The translations under genes were made by a program, and so were the position numbers. A model generated the notes under the pieces. The model was not told the DNA's origin, did no database searches, and was given only the letters and a program-made list of their open reading frames with translations. From NCBI GenBank assembly GCA_949752745.1, contig OX457024.1, positions 51,911,810 through 51,975,809 of the forward strand: 64,000 nt of DNA, written 5' to 3'. Positions 46,801-54,747 of the stretch are shown piece after piece; positions within the stretch are counted from its first letter, which is position 1; every line of letters begins with the position of its first letter. The stretch is from Protula sp. h YS-2021. Lineage: Eukaryota; Annelida; Polychaeta; Sabellida; Serpulidae.

Positions 46801-49800
46801 GCACTGGTACTGCTACATTCCTGTTGTTAAGATAATGTTCCCTGTTTGTGGGGTAGGAGTGGGGGGGGGGGGGGGAGGGGTGAATTAATAAAAAATGGGT
46901 GTATTAATAAAAAATGCCTTTCCGTTTCTAAACTCAGAAACTATGTTGATGGAAAACTGCAACTGTATAAAAGTGTAGCAGATGTGTACGGTAATCTGCT
47001 TAATCACACAGTCATCCCAAGAAATTTTTTGTAAGTCCTCCGCCACCCCTCCCCGCGACCCCAACAAAGAAAAAAATATATCTGTATATTCCAGTATATC
47101 CAGTTCCGGTGATTTCAGCTGATCTAATTTTGGCAATGCAAAATTTTAGTCGTGATTTATAACTGAAGATAGATTTTCAGATATGGGAAAGGACAGGAGT
47201 TCTCAGGGTGTGTTTACTTGTTGTGCACCGTGTTTTCGTGTCTGTCTACAGGAGGAGAAGGAGCAAGTATTGGTCAATGCAGAGGGAGTGGACAGCGACG
47301 AGGAGGAGAAAAGGAAGAGGGAGGAGCAGTATAAAGAAATGGTGGAGCGAGAGAAGCATGAAAGAAAGCTTGAGTTAAACAGATGGAAAGTAGGTTGCTC
47401 GTCAAAACCTAGATGGAATATGGGTTACTTATCAAAAAAAAAAAAAAAAAAAAAAAAACTAAATAGAAGGTGATAGGGTGAAGGTTAGCTCAGTTGGTTA
47501 GAGCGCTTGTCTGGTAATCCCAAGCTCTCGAGTTCGATTCCAGCTCTTGGTGGAAAGCAGGGGATTGACGTTCGCTGCATTTGCCTTAGCTAAGCGAATG
47601 CTGTGGGTTAGATCACCTAACGCTCACTGAGGTTTTCGACCATCGCTTTTAAAAAAGGTTAATCTTCAAAAACTAGATGGAAGGTAGGTTACTTATCAAA
47701 AAACAAAAATAGATAGAATGTAGGTTACTCGTCAAAAAACTAGATGGCAGATGGGTTACTTATCAAGAAACAAAAATAGATAGAAGGTAGGTTACTCGTC
47801 AAAAAACTAGATGGCAGATGGGTTACTTATCAAAAACAAAAATAGATAGAAGCTATGTAACTCGTCAAAAACTAGATGGCAGATGGGTTACTTATCAAAA
47901 AACAAAAATAGATAGAAGGTAGGTAACTCGTCAAAAACTAGATGGCAGATGGGTTACTTATCAAAAAACAAAAATAGATAGAAGGTAGGTAACTCGTCAA
48001 AAACTAGATGGCAGATGGGTTACTTATCAAAAACAAAAATAGATAGAAGGTAGGTAACTCGTCAAAAACCAGACGAGACGAGCAAGAAGGTGGGTGACTT
48101 ATAAAAAACTCTTGTAACCCTAAAAAAAACCCTTCATTTTTTTCGCCAGCCCTTAAAAATAAAAAACCCTTTAAACCTTTAAAAAAAAGCCTTTATTTTA
48201 TTTTGAGCTGAAAACCCCCTTTTAAACCCTTGTGAAGATCTTCAGGTTATATCATATAGATATATATTGAGCATGTTCTTTATGGTTTCGACTCCAATAA
48301 TATTTTGGTTCGTTATGTGTAGTTATCCTCCAGTATTTTCTTCTTTATGGTAAAGATCCAGGTATTCATGTTTGAGTTGTAGTTTTTTTCAGTTATGATA
48401 AAGAGCAATTGCGGTGGCAAAATACCGTTTCGTATGGGACAGTGTACACCAAATTAGATAAATACATTCCCTGTTTTTGTTTTGTTTTGTTTTTTTTTTT
48501 TTTTTTTTTGTTTTGTTTTATTTATTTTTTTTTTGCCATACTTATGCATATTATGCCCTGCACAGTGCATAAAAAAAATTAAACGAAAAATTTGGATCGA
48601 AATCATTGGGCTTTTCGATTGCAATCCATTCGTGGTTTCACATAAATGCAGTCCTGAAGATTTCAAGCTTATCCAAGATGATGAGAACCTGGAGAAGTTA
48701 AAGTTTCTCAGGCATGTCGATTCACGCTGGTTGACACTATTGCCGGCGCTTCAAAGAATCCGTGAACAATTTCGTGCTATCAAGAAGTATTTTCTTGAAT
48801 TTCTCCCGAAAAATGACAAAAATGCTACCTCAACCAGGCGCTACAAAGTTTTGGCAGAAGAGAAGAGCTGAAAAAGTTCGAAAAAACTTTGTTGATTGAA
48901 ATGACTTTTCTCGAAGCAGTCAAACCATTATTTGGTGAATTCTTGATTGTGTTCCAGACAGAATCTCGATATGCTTTATATGCTCATGAGACGTTTTATC
49001 AGTCATGAACTCATGGGGCCGTCTGGGGCAAAGTTGAATAAAGTCGATTGTACAAGGCGTGCCAATCAACGCCACGACCCAGGACTGGATGTAGGACTAC
49101 CCTGTAGGGAGATCTTGTCTTCCGATGCCACAACGAAAGAAGTGTCTAGAGGAGTATGCGAGCGTTTTATGCTACATCAGTAACCTACCTTCAAGAGAAA
49201 TTACCATTTCAGAATTCTCTACTGAAAGCCCTTTCATGCGTTCACGCGGAAAATAAGTGCAACCCAAACAGTGTAAATAAAATAAATAAGCTGTTGCTAT
49301 GTCCTTGCCGTGTATCCGGCCAGAGGATGTGGTGCCTAGTAGATGAATGGCTCATATACCAGTCTCTAGAAATTCCGGGCGATTGGAAGAATTTGGACCT
49401 AGTGGGCATGGACCGGGGATGTGTTTCAGAGACACCCGTGGGAGCTCCGAGATTCAAGATACATGCTGATGTCGTTAAGCCGACCGTTTCCGTTTCCCAT
49501 GGAAATGTGGACAGTCAGCGGTCTCTTTCAGAAAATAAGAAAGTCCTCACTAAGGACTGTGAGAAGCTCTCTGAAAAAACTCTCGTTGGCGTAAGACTGA
49601 CATAAGACGCAGTTAAATCAGCCGAAGGGCGACTAGGATCAATCCCGATCACAAAGGAAATGAAAGCCCAATGCCGAGGTGCCGATGCCCTATATCAAGT
49701 AGATTTGGAGGATATGGCAAAGAAAGAGCGCGAAGAGAAAGGAAAGCAGGAAAAAGAAAATGAAGAAAAGCGGCAGAGCTGAAAAGTACAAGCTGGATTA

Positions 49801-52800
49801 TAAGGAGTTAATTAAGTCAAAAGAATTGCGAATTAGATTGAAATGAAATTAGCTCGTTACAAGAACTGTCCAAAGACATGAAAAAAAATCGGTTCTGCAA
49901 TAAAATCATATGACAAGACAGCCGCTCAATATGCACACAAGCTCAAACTTTTGGCTGCTAACCAGCAGACGATGGTCAGAGAAAAATTTAATGGCCGAAA
50001 ACAAAAAATTGTATCTCAATTGCAAAAATTCACGTGCAAAAATTCAAAATAATATAAGGGTTATTAATCGAAATAAACAGTATTAGTAATTTTGCTGAAT
50101 ATATGCAGAATTTTGTGCATGTTAGAACTCTGAAAGTAGCGCAGAGCATGTAATGTTTGCAGTAGAAAATAAGTATCCCTAGTCAGGCTAGTTTTAAGAG
50201 CCTTTATACGAAAAAGCACTTATTTGATCTTTAATATCATTATTTTATTTACCAGACTATAATTGAAGTATATATTAAGTTTCTGTTCAGATTTAATACC
50301 ACATTTAACCCCCGAAAAAAACCTTAAAACCTTTATTGAAATCGGAACCCTTAAAAAACCCTTAAATTTTTTTTTAAAACATTGGAAGCCTGCAAAATAG
50401 ATAGATGGCAGGTTATGTGCTGAAAAATAAATGAAAGATAGGTTACGCGTCAAAACATAGATTGAGTAAGTTACTCTTCAGATAAATAAATAAATGGAGG
50501 TTACTCGTCAGAAAAGATGGCAGTGGATTACTTATCATAAAAAGATAAAGGGTAGGTCATTTGTCAAAATATAGATAGAGGATAAGTTATTTGTAAAAAA
50601 AAAAAACAAACATGGAAAGTAGACAACTCGGCAAAAAGATAGGGTACTCATAAAAAATATGGAAGGCAGGGTACTCATAAAAAAGTTTGAAGCCTGGTTA
50701 CTCGTCAGTAATAGAAGGAAGATTTTTCCTGGTCAAAAGTAGATGGAAAATGGGTTACTGACCATAAAAAAAGGGGGAAAGATGGAAGGTAGGTTACTCC
50801 TCAAACAAAGTTCAAGTTCCATTTATCTTGTTTTTAAACTGGAGCTTGCTTTGTTGAAGGATTTCAGGGAACAGCTGGCCTCTGGCCTTTTGGGAATAAA
50901 AGTGGGGGAATGATGTTTAGAAGTTTCCTGCTAATTATAGTTATATTGATTAGAGGTTAAAAGAAAGCCGTAATGGAAGAGACCCACATGTAACAAGCTT
51001 TTTGTTTGTTTTTTTTTTTTTGACAATTTTTTCTCTTTGGCATATTATTCTTTTTAAGGTTGAAAAAGAGCTGGAAAAGGCCCAGGAGGAAGAAATGAAA
51101 CTCCGACGAGAACTAGAAAGGGCCAAGAAACAAGAGCAAGCAAAAGAAAAACAGGTTTTGAAATAAGTTGTCACTACCTTGAAATTTTCTTTTCCTTTCT
51201 TTTTTTTTTCCTTTTTTTCTGTATCCGTGTTTTTTCCCTCTTTTAATGAACTTTATTATGGAAGTTTTTTTTTCTACTCAAAGCGCTAAATAAACGCTAC
51301 GTGTTTTCAAATGAAAAAATGGAATAAATAAATGTACAGATAAAAATAGCAAAGGCTATGAACCCCAGCCGTAAGATCAGTTTATTTGTTAAAAAAGATG
51401 GAGATGAAGAAAAGAGTAGAGGAATACAAGAAGCAAAAGGAGGAGGAGAGAGAGCGGAGGGAGCATGAGGAGGCTGTGAGGGAGCAAACGGAGGCGCAAG
51501 TCCGAAAACAGCAGGCGCAAGATCTAGCCAGGTTCCAACAACGGGTGAGATCATGCTTGTCCCCCCACCCTCCCCACTAAACAAATACCAATGTGAGGTA
51601 CAGAGCAGTATCTGTTTATCGGAGATCAGGGACTCATCGTCTTGAGTGCTCTGCAAGGTACGCTGTGTAGTTTGAATATTTTTGAATATGTGGATTTCTG
51701 CTGAAAGTCTGCAGTGCTGCTCTTTCTTGTAGAAAAAGTCATATTTTAACTGGAAGCAGCATTATAATCTCAGGGGAACCACGTAGTATCATATACGTCA
51801 CCAAGCGTGCCCCTCCCCCTAAAAACGCGGCGGGTCATTCTGAGGCCAGACGCGGTCCACGTGGAGTGCCAATTTCGTTAAAAAGGGGGTTAATTTTCAT
51901 TCGGTACTCCGCCTTACCCACAAAAGGGGTTTTTTTCGAAACCATACACCACTGTACACCTCGTTTAGTTAAAACAGGGGGTATTATTTCAAAATTAGCA
52001 CTCCTCGTTTATGGGTCCTTTGAAAACGTCATGGGCACGCATGGTAACCATTGAGTGGTCCCCTGGCATTATCATTTACTCATAATTGTACAGGATATGG
52101 AACGTGTACGAAGTAAATTGGCCAGGGAACGCAGTAAACAAGAAGAAGAAAAGGAAAAACAAAGGAGACTGGCACGAATAAAAGGAAGGGTAGGTGCTCT
52201 CAGTTCTGGTGTCAGGCTCAGATTTCAGGCTTTAGTTTTAAGGGTCCAGTGGGTGTTGGCCTACTTTTTTAGGCGTTTGATTCATGCATCGACAGGCCGT
52301 GTCAGTCTTCGCTATAGTCCCGTCCCTTGTTCCCCTCACACTATTATTTGTTTCAATGAAACGACAAGTTTTTAGTCCAGCTGACTTCATCGGGCTGGTT
52401 TTATCGTATCTATAGACGAGTATCCGTCGGCTGTATTTAGGTATGTTCAGTTTTTATCGTATTCCTTTCCAGTTTTGTAAGAATGTTCTCTAGGTAGGCC
52501 TGTTGAAAACATTTTTTTGGCACTCTTTTTATTAATCTTGCTATATTGTCCGCTTAGAATAATAAGCGGTATATAAATGACGCGTAATGATAATATGAAT
52601 CACACATAAAACAAGTGCATACGCCCGACACGAACATTATAGTTGACATTGACAGGTGGAAGCGAATGTGCAGAGAGATCCTAACCGATTACTGAAGCCG
52701 ACGGCGGGCTGGGTAGAGAGACAGGCTGACCAGACGGCAGCCAACACTGGCCCCGTATTACACATGCCGCACAGGTGTCACGCTGCTCTCCACCTACGCT

Positions 52801-53099
52801 TTAATAGTGTGCTATTTTTGGCGGTTACTCTAGTCAGAATTGTAAAAGAATGGGTGTCCAAAAATGTGATGCCAATTTGTGAGCTGACAAAAGTAAAAAA
52901 AGCCAAAGAAGGAAAGTGGGAAAGAGAGCGGGTTTTTAATTTAAAATAAATGTCAATAAAAACGATAGAAGATCTAGATAGTTCTGTTTTGAAAGTGGCT
53001 CCCCCTACCATTCAAAAAGAAGGCAATTTTCGTCACTGAATGTCAGAATGACGTCTGTTTTCCAGAGCAATTCCAAGCTGGCGACAAAACCTCCACTAG
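21696..53099 (+). CDS. ccdc112: CCDC112-like coiled-coil protein, 14 coding exons
   Basis: Coding exons: 21696-21781, 22272-22393, 22787-22876, 33950-34025, 38276-38382, 41037-41086, 43496-43582, 43835-43984, 47252-47389, 51059-51154, 51398-51544, 52094-52189, 52656-52774, 53066-53099. All introns are GT-AG, phases fit, and the total of 1398 nt gives 465 aa plus stop, near the size of vertebrate CCDC112. The N-terminal third is helical. Residues about 170-255 hold the family signature: [18 protein letters not shown]-like [14 protein letters not shown] and HERWYQQYL. Residues about 257-415 are a highly charged coiled coil rich in E, K and R. The end is [11 protein letters not shown]. The start has a good context (CACCATGG); a 5' UTR splice acceptor (21669 or 21685) precedes it. 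In vertebrates the protein is linked to centriolar satellites and cilia; that role here is inferred. The name comes from recognised motifs, not from a search. Confidence 0.9.
22272..22393 (+). CDS. ccdc112: ccdc112 exon 2
   Basis: Acceptor TTTTGCCAG, donor GTAAAT. Encodes [19 protein letters not shown] onward, helical and charged. Confidence 0.88.
22787..22876 (+). CDS. ccdc112: ccdc112 exon 3
   Basis: Acceptor TTTTCACAG, donor GTAAGT. Encodes [20 protein letters not shown] and more. Its downstream intron is 11,073 bp, the longest in the gene. Confidence 0.88.
22910..22998. repeat. G-rich low-complexity tract
   Basis: Runs of 5-16 G with AGTGGGCGGAGCATAGTGG-like repeats, starting 34 bp after exon 3. 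It could form G-quadruplexes on the + strand. Confidence 0.7.
23552..23640. repeat. Two-copy tandem duplication, ~43 bp
   Basis: TTTGGTGAAGAATGCCATT and TTTCAAGTTTGCTGAAATT occur twice in a row with few changes. Confidence 0.7.
24175..24265. repeat. (TA)n microsatellite
   Basis: About 90 bp of TA with one TG. It abuts the left end of the TIR element; a second TA tract follows its right end at about 25305-25340. Confidence 0.95.
24283..25310. mobile_element. TIR element with repeated terminal palindromes (AGCGAATCT...AGATTCGCT)
   Basis: The left ~150 bp and right ~110 bp are inverted copies. Shared blocks are GATTCGCTGGTTTTTCACC-like, AAAATTAYAGAGATTCGC-like, AAATTGCCTGA and CTTTACCGACA. Each end contains palindromes AGCGAATCTGTAGATTCGCT. 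The interior of about 750 bp shows no ORF. Both outer edges are in TA microsatellite, which suggests a TA target. The superfamily is unknown. Confidence 0.78.
25338..28180. mobile_element. MITE-like element of TTGATATCAA repeats, split by element E1
   Basis: Ends TATATGGAAAGCCGTTTT and GGCATTCCATATA are inverted copies with TA tracts outside. Both halves (25338-25728, 27893-28180) are filled with variants of TTTTGATATCAAAAAT and TTTTGAGATCA in both orientations. E1 (25729-27892) sits between them. No coding is seen. Confidence 0.7.
25729..27892 (+). mobile_element. E-type hairpin/tandem-core element, copy E1 (full, ~2.2 kb)
   Basis: Starts GTCTCCCC gacc aa GGGGAGCC (the stem is perfect in the sister copies), followed by GTGTGTCTGTGCGTG-type sequence. 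The core has alternating half-units of ~150 bp: GCAAGACACCTCGAGAAC, TTTCTCAGCCGCTGAACATC, GAGTAGAACGAACGA and TGACGTCAT. Then come a unique middle, a G-run (about 27333), five ~57-bp units (27381-27655), and the tail TCGGGGAGACATTTG plus GTGCACTGGCCGCTCTAG. Copies at 36.0, 44.2 and 54.7 kb share this order. Confidence 0.8.
28177..28420. repeat. (TA)n and (AAT)n microsatellites
   Basis: TA tract at about 28177-28260; CAA/AAT tract at about 28360-28416. Confidence 0.95.
28651..28762. repeat. 112-bp direct repeat, left copy
   Basis: Pairs with 29767-29878 in the same direction with about three mismatches (CACTGATCCGTGAGAC, GCCCGGAGTTAAACTCTTGG, ATACGCAGCGTAGATTTAAG). The copies enclose 1.0 kb that holds the G element. 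Confidence 0.85.
29219..29690 (+). mobile_element. G-type hairpin/tandem-core element (two units)
   Basis: Start hairpin CCTTCAG with CTGAAGG (about 29222-29246), then a CCGTCCGCCTGTCTGTTCG tract. Two ~150-bp core units follow, each with TTGTCCGGGCGATATCTCAA and ACAGGAAGAAAG. The close is TATTGGCTGAGGGCTCTGC. Confidence 0.65.
29767..29878. repeat. 112-bp direct repeat, right copy
   Basis: Partner of 28651-28762, about 97% identical by eye. Confidence 0.85.
30390..30760. repeat. Two diverged ~190-bp units
   Basis: Each unit opens with GCCGAAATGGYGG (30408, 30597) and includes GTAAATA..TGAATYGTCAA-type words. They look like core units of another element, but no hairpin start is seen. Confidence 0.4.
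31486..32475 (+). mobile_element. A-type hairpin/tandem-core element, ~190-bp units
   Basis: Starts AGTCCCCCGCCG, then CTATAGTATTCGGGTCTGTC and CGTCCGTCTGG. About 4.5 core units of 182-192 bp each open with GTGCACGCGATATCTCGACC. The tail is GGCGGGGAACATT, hairpin ATCAGTTTCACTGAT, then ACTTGTTTA. Start and tail match 41913-43416; the core does not. Confidence 0.85.
32477..33235 (+). repeat. 20-bp minisatellite, ~36 copies in two blocks
   Basis: Unit CTCACAGATCAGGAAGTGGT, varying mainly at the two or three bases before GTGG (GGCA, GGAA, GAAA, GGCT, GGTT). Block 1 covers about 32500-32960 and block 2 about 32986-33232. Both blocks open with the same leader (TTCGAATCAGGCAGTGGTCT), so the second looks like a copy of the first. 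The array begins directly after the A-type element. Open frames through it are a by-product. Confidence 0.95.
33950..34025 (+). CDS. ccdc112: ccdc112 exon 4
   Basis: Acceptor CTTTTTTAG, donor GTAAGT. Encodes [20 protein letters not shown], a predicted helix. The F1 element begins only about 140 bp downstream. Confidence 0.85.
36035..37262 (+). mobile_element. E-type element, copy E2 (3' truncated)
   Basis: Start hairpin near 36035 (GTCTCTCC with GGGGAGAC) and E-type core units. It stops at CTCAGCCGCTGG, where F1 resumes; the 57-bp units and tail are missing. It carries the hAT-like insert at 36599-37081. Confidence 0.75.
36599..37081. mobile_element. hAT-like element, 483 bp, 6-bp target duplication (copy 2)
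   Basis: Ends CATGCCTTCCAGCGG and, reversed, CAGACCTTCCAGTGC. Flanks TTTTGA (36593-36598) and TTTTAA (37082-37087). Sister E copies read TATTTTGAACAAGATCTTG without a break, so the empty site is known. The interior is AACCTATTAAAACCTATTT-like repeats throughout. Confidence 0.82.
37346..37729. other. Unexplained insert in F1, C-rich then AT-rich
   Basis: About 37346-37490 repeats CCCCCCGGATGATACC and CGACAATACC-like words. 37500-37728 is open on the minus strand (74 aa) without a recognisable domain. The F-type core stops before it and resumes after it. Confidence 0.4.
38276..38382 (+). CDS. ccdc112: ccdc112 exon 5
   Basis: Acceptor TTCTTTTTAG, donor GTTAGT (38383). The frame would reach a TAG three nt past the donor if unspliced. 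Splicing to 41037 restores the family sequence, so the donor is preferred. Encodes [20 protein letters not shown] and a small Ala/Ser tail. Confidence 0.8.
38490..38815. repeat. Two ~163-bp tandem units
   Basis: Both units contain TTTCAAAATGYATCTCCTCC, TACAGTTTTGAT, GATCTTCTTG and TTCGCGATCGGCCGAAAA-like blocks. They lie just downstream of exon 5 in intron 5. Confidence 0.75.
39945..40340 (+). mobile_element. H-type element with two ~180-bp units
   Basis: GCTAAATTACCCCCCCGTGG, GGTCTGTCCGCCTGTCCGCC, then two units with GGCTTCTCTGCA, CGCAGTGCAGTRACCAA and ATTGACAAAATGG. The layout is that of the other hairpin/core elements; the right end is unclear. Confidence 0.5.
40490..40803. repeat. CTTT-rich tract and (AAT)n microsatellite
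   Basis: Pyrimidine tract at about 40493-40552; AAT tract of some 60 bp at 40743-40803. Confidence 0.95.
41037..41086 (+). CDS. ccdc112: ccdc112 exon 6 (50 nt)
   Basis: A very short exon with acceptor GTTGCAG and donor GTATTT. Encodes [16 protein letters not shown], the conserved lead-in to the central domain. Phase 1 in, phase 0 out, fitting both neighbours. Confidence 0.85.
41335..41786. mobile_element. Possible hAT-type MITE
   Basis: Ends CAGGGCTTGAG and, reversed, CAGGACTTTAC. Both ends hold GCCCGACC/GGTCGG and CTGCCTGGCC/GGCAGGTAG-like words in inverted order. No clear target duplication is seen, so the call is tentative. Confidence 0.42.
41913..43416 (+). mobile_element. A-type hairpin/tandem-core element, ~169-bp units, eight copies
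   Basis: Start hairpin GTCCCCC gcc GGGGGAC (41914-41930), CTATAGTTTTCGGGTTTGTC and a CTGTCCGTCCGTC tract. Units begin at about 41994, 42163, 42332, 42500, 42669, 42840, 43008 and 43174 with GTTAACACACTCAAGCCTAC. The tail is GGCGGGGGACATA, GTCAGTTTCACTGAC and ACTTGTTTT. Units 4-5 and 6-7 are alternating dimers (TTCTGGTTCGATTG against TTCTAGATCGATTG). Confidence 0.9.
43496..43582 (+). CDS. ccdc112: ccdc112 exon 7
   Basis: Acceptor GATGGCAG, donor GTATAC. Encodes [20 protein letters not shown] and the basic FMKYRIKHK, a strong family signature. A pearl-like element ends about 80 bp upstream. Confidence 0.9.
43835..43984 (+). CDS. ccdc112: ccdc112 exon 8
   Basis: Acceptor TTGTTGCAG, donor GTCAGT. 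Encodes [20 protein letters not shown], then [16 protein letters not shown] and a KWREKK end. Confidence 0.92.
44236..46449 (+). mobile_element. E-type element, copy E3 (full)
   Basis: Same order as E1: start hairpin (CTCCCC with GGGGAG), paired ~150-bp half-units, a shared middle (TCCATTGCTATTTGTTATTG, CACCATTTTGGCACCGAAAT), a G-run at about 45885, five ~57-bp units (45933-46200), GGGGAGACATTTG and GTGCACTGGCCGCTCCAG. It lies in intron 8. Confidence 0.85.
47252..47389 (+). CDS. ccdc112: ccdc112 exon 9
   Basis: Acceptor CTGTCTACAG, donor GTAGGT. Encodes an acidic patch ([14 protein letters not shown]) and ends LELNRWK. The downstream intron starts with a minisatellite that repeats exon-edge-like words (GATGG, GTAGGTTACT). 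Confidence 0.9.
47393..48100. repeat. Minisatellite of ~66-bp units in intron 9, left block
   Basis: Units combine AACTAGATGGCAGATGGGTT, ACTTATCAAAAACAAAAATA and GATAGAAGGTAGGTAACTCG. A related, more diverged block is at 50397-50800, on the other side of the hAT-like insert. A poly-A run lies at 47431-47458. Confidence 0.85.
47468..47650 (+). mobile_element. tRNA-related SINE-like insert
   Basis: The A-box region TTAGCTCAGTTGGTTAGAGC has a perfect 4-bp D stem; the B-box is GAGTTCGATTCCAGC. The T stem and acceptor stem do not pair, so this is not a working tRNA gene. A non-tRNA body with GCATTTGCCTTAGCTAAGCG follows. The minisatellite resumes after it; a 7-bp AAGGTTA may be the target duplication. 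Confidence 0.55.
48115..50396 (+). mobile_element. hAT-like element with transposase remains (copy 3)
   Basis: The right end is the inverted CAGGCTTCCAATG (50384-50396), with AACCCTTAAAAAACCC-type repeats inside both ends. The left terminal repeat cannot be found. It splits the intron 9 minisatellite. The coding part is at 48560-49605. Subterminal motif and end sequence link it to copies 1 and 2. Confidence 0.68.
48560..49605 (+). pseudogene. hAT-like transposase C-terminal region
   Basis: 48600-48871 reads [20 protein letters not shown] and KYFLEFLPK, like the RW block before the hAT dimerisation region. 49156-49400 reads [20 protein letters not shown], then [16 protein letters not shown] in the same frame. 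Frames change near 48870 and 49150. The catalytic N-terminal part is absent or unreadable. Confidence 0.5.
50397..50800. repeat. Minisatellite, right block, diverged
   Basis: Repeats of AGATGGCAGGTTA, GGTTACTCGTCA and ATAAAAAGATA-like words at irregular spacing. Confidence 0.6.
51059..51154 (+). CDS. ccdc112: ccdc112 exon 10
   Basis: Acceptor TCTTTTTAAG, donor GTTTTG. Encodes [20 protein letters not shown], coiled coil. Confidence 0.85.
51398..51544 (+). CDS. ccdc112: ccdc112 exon 11
   Basis: The acceptor GTTAAAAAAG is weak in pyrimidines; the donor is GTGAGA. Encodes coiled coil rich in E, R and K, ending QDLARFQQR. Confidence 0.83.
52094..52189 (+). CDS. ccdc112: ccdc112 exon 12
   Basis: Acceptor AATTGTACAG, donor GTAGGT. 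Encodes [20 protein letters not shown] onward. Confidence 0.9.
52656..52774 (+). CDS. ccdc112: ccdc112 exon 13
   Basis: Acceptor TTGACAG, donor GTGTCA. Encodes the conserved C-terminal block: [16 protein letters not shown] and HMPHR. Confidence 0.9.
53066..53099 (+). CDS. ccdc112: ccdc112 exon 14 (stop codon)
   Basis: Acceptor TGTTTTCCAG. Encodes [10 protein letters not shown] and TAG. The AxPxWRQ ending matches the family C-terminus. No clear AATAAA was seen in the next 300 bp. Confidence 0.85.
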
Positions 53100-54747
53100 T
53101 GCAAAGGCTGCCATATGAAAGGCTGCCACAAGTCTGCTGTTTTGTTGTGTTGAACGCATTGAGCAACAAACCTGACGTGCTAGAGTGTCGAAGTGAAACC
53201 TGCGGCGTGTAAGGGTCAGATGGGCGTATTAGAAGGCGAGGCTTCGAAAAGTCCTGCTTTGAACATATCTGCATCAGTTGTGCTGCAAACGCCGCCAGTA
53301 TTTTGTAGCGGCTCAGACTGGAACAGTATCAGAACTGTGCAGTGTTATTTTGCGTACTGTTCGCACTCTGCTTTCCGGCTGGTGTTACCAGTGCCACAAA
53401 CGCGATCGTGGCTTTGTTAGCCCACCTTCTTACAGAAGCAGGGGCTATAACAGTCGTTGAAAGTATGTGCGGATGTGCATATATATATGCTTTTAAGTTG
53501 GAAAATTTTCGCGTAGTGTTTTAGCCTGAATGTCTTGAAATTTTGGTTGAGGGTAGCGGACATACGTATCTACCTTGCTATTACGGAAAATTGGTGGAAA
53601 TATTGGACAAAAACCAATTTTCTTTAAAACGTATCTCCTTCTAGGATTTGGTGGGAACGTTCTAAAATCTTAACTAACTCCAGAAAAGTAGTCTGACTGT
53701 CTTGAAATTGGCAGCAGCCATCATTGCCAAACTGGCTATTACTTTTTTGGTGATTGGCCAAAAACAATTTGGCCCAGTAGCACACATTACTGCTTAAATA
53801 GCTGTTACCTTTTTTGATAATTCGCCAAAAACTGGCGGAAATATTGACTAAAAATTTATTTTCTTTAAACCAATCTCCTGGCGTTTTCATATGAACATTC
53901 TACAGTTTTCTTTTTTGTCTGAAGGTATTGAGCATAAGTGTCCACATGGGTTTTTCTTGTTTTGGCGAATCGCCAAAAGTTTGACGATTCGGTAAAATTT
54001 TAACTAATTCCAAGGAAATCGTCTTATTGCCTTCTGTCTTGGAATTTTAAGTATGGACAACAGGCATTAGTACCTACCTGGCTGTAACTATATTTTGGTG
54101 ATTGACCAAAATATTGGCAAAAGTTTTTGCGAAAACCCAAAACAATTTCAGTAAAATCTGAATGAACTCTAGGAAAACAGTCTTACTGTATTGAAATTTT
54201 AAGGAAAGGTAAACAGGCCTTACTACCCCCCTGGCTATTACAATTTTTGGTGCTTGACTAAAAAGTTGTGGAAATTTTGGGGAAAAAACGACACAGTTTT
54301 CAGTAACATCTTAACTCCCACTAGAGAAATGGCCTTGCTGTCTTGAAAGTTTGTTTAAAGCTAGCGATTAGTAGCACTTACCTTGTTTTGTTTTTCGTAA
54401 TTCGGAATCTATTTGGCTGTTTTTTTTTAAAGCAAACTTTACTTCTGATTGGACATTGCTTGTTTTTGGTGACTGGACAAAATTTGGGGGAAATATTGCC
54501 GAAAAAAAAAAAAAACAAAAATAAGTAAAATCTTTACTCACACCAGAGAAATGGCCTTACCCTCTTCAAATAATGGATAAAAATAGCCATCATTACCTGG
54601 CTATTACTGTTTTTTTCGTAATTTGGAAATATTGGCGAAAAACCAGTTTCTTACTAAAATCTTAACAAACGCTAGTTGTATAATCGTACCGTCTTAAAAC
54701 TCTAATTAGGGAAGCGGATATTCGTACCTACTTCGCCATCATTATGA

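Noticed and set aside
47475..47550. Functional tRNA gene
   Set aside because: Only the D stem pairs; the T and acceptor stems are broken and a SINE-like body follows.
49156..49605. Independent host gene of 149 aa
   Set aside because: Its words fit a hAT-type transposase tail and it lies between the ends of a hAT-like copy.
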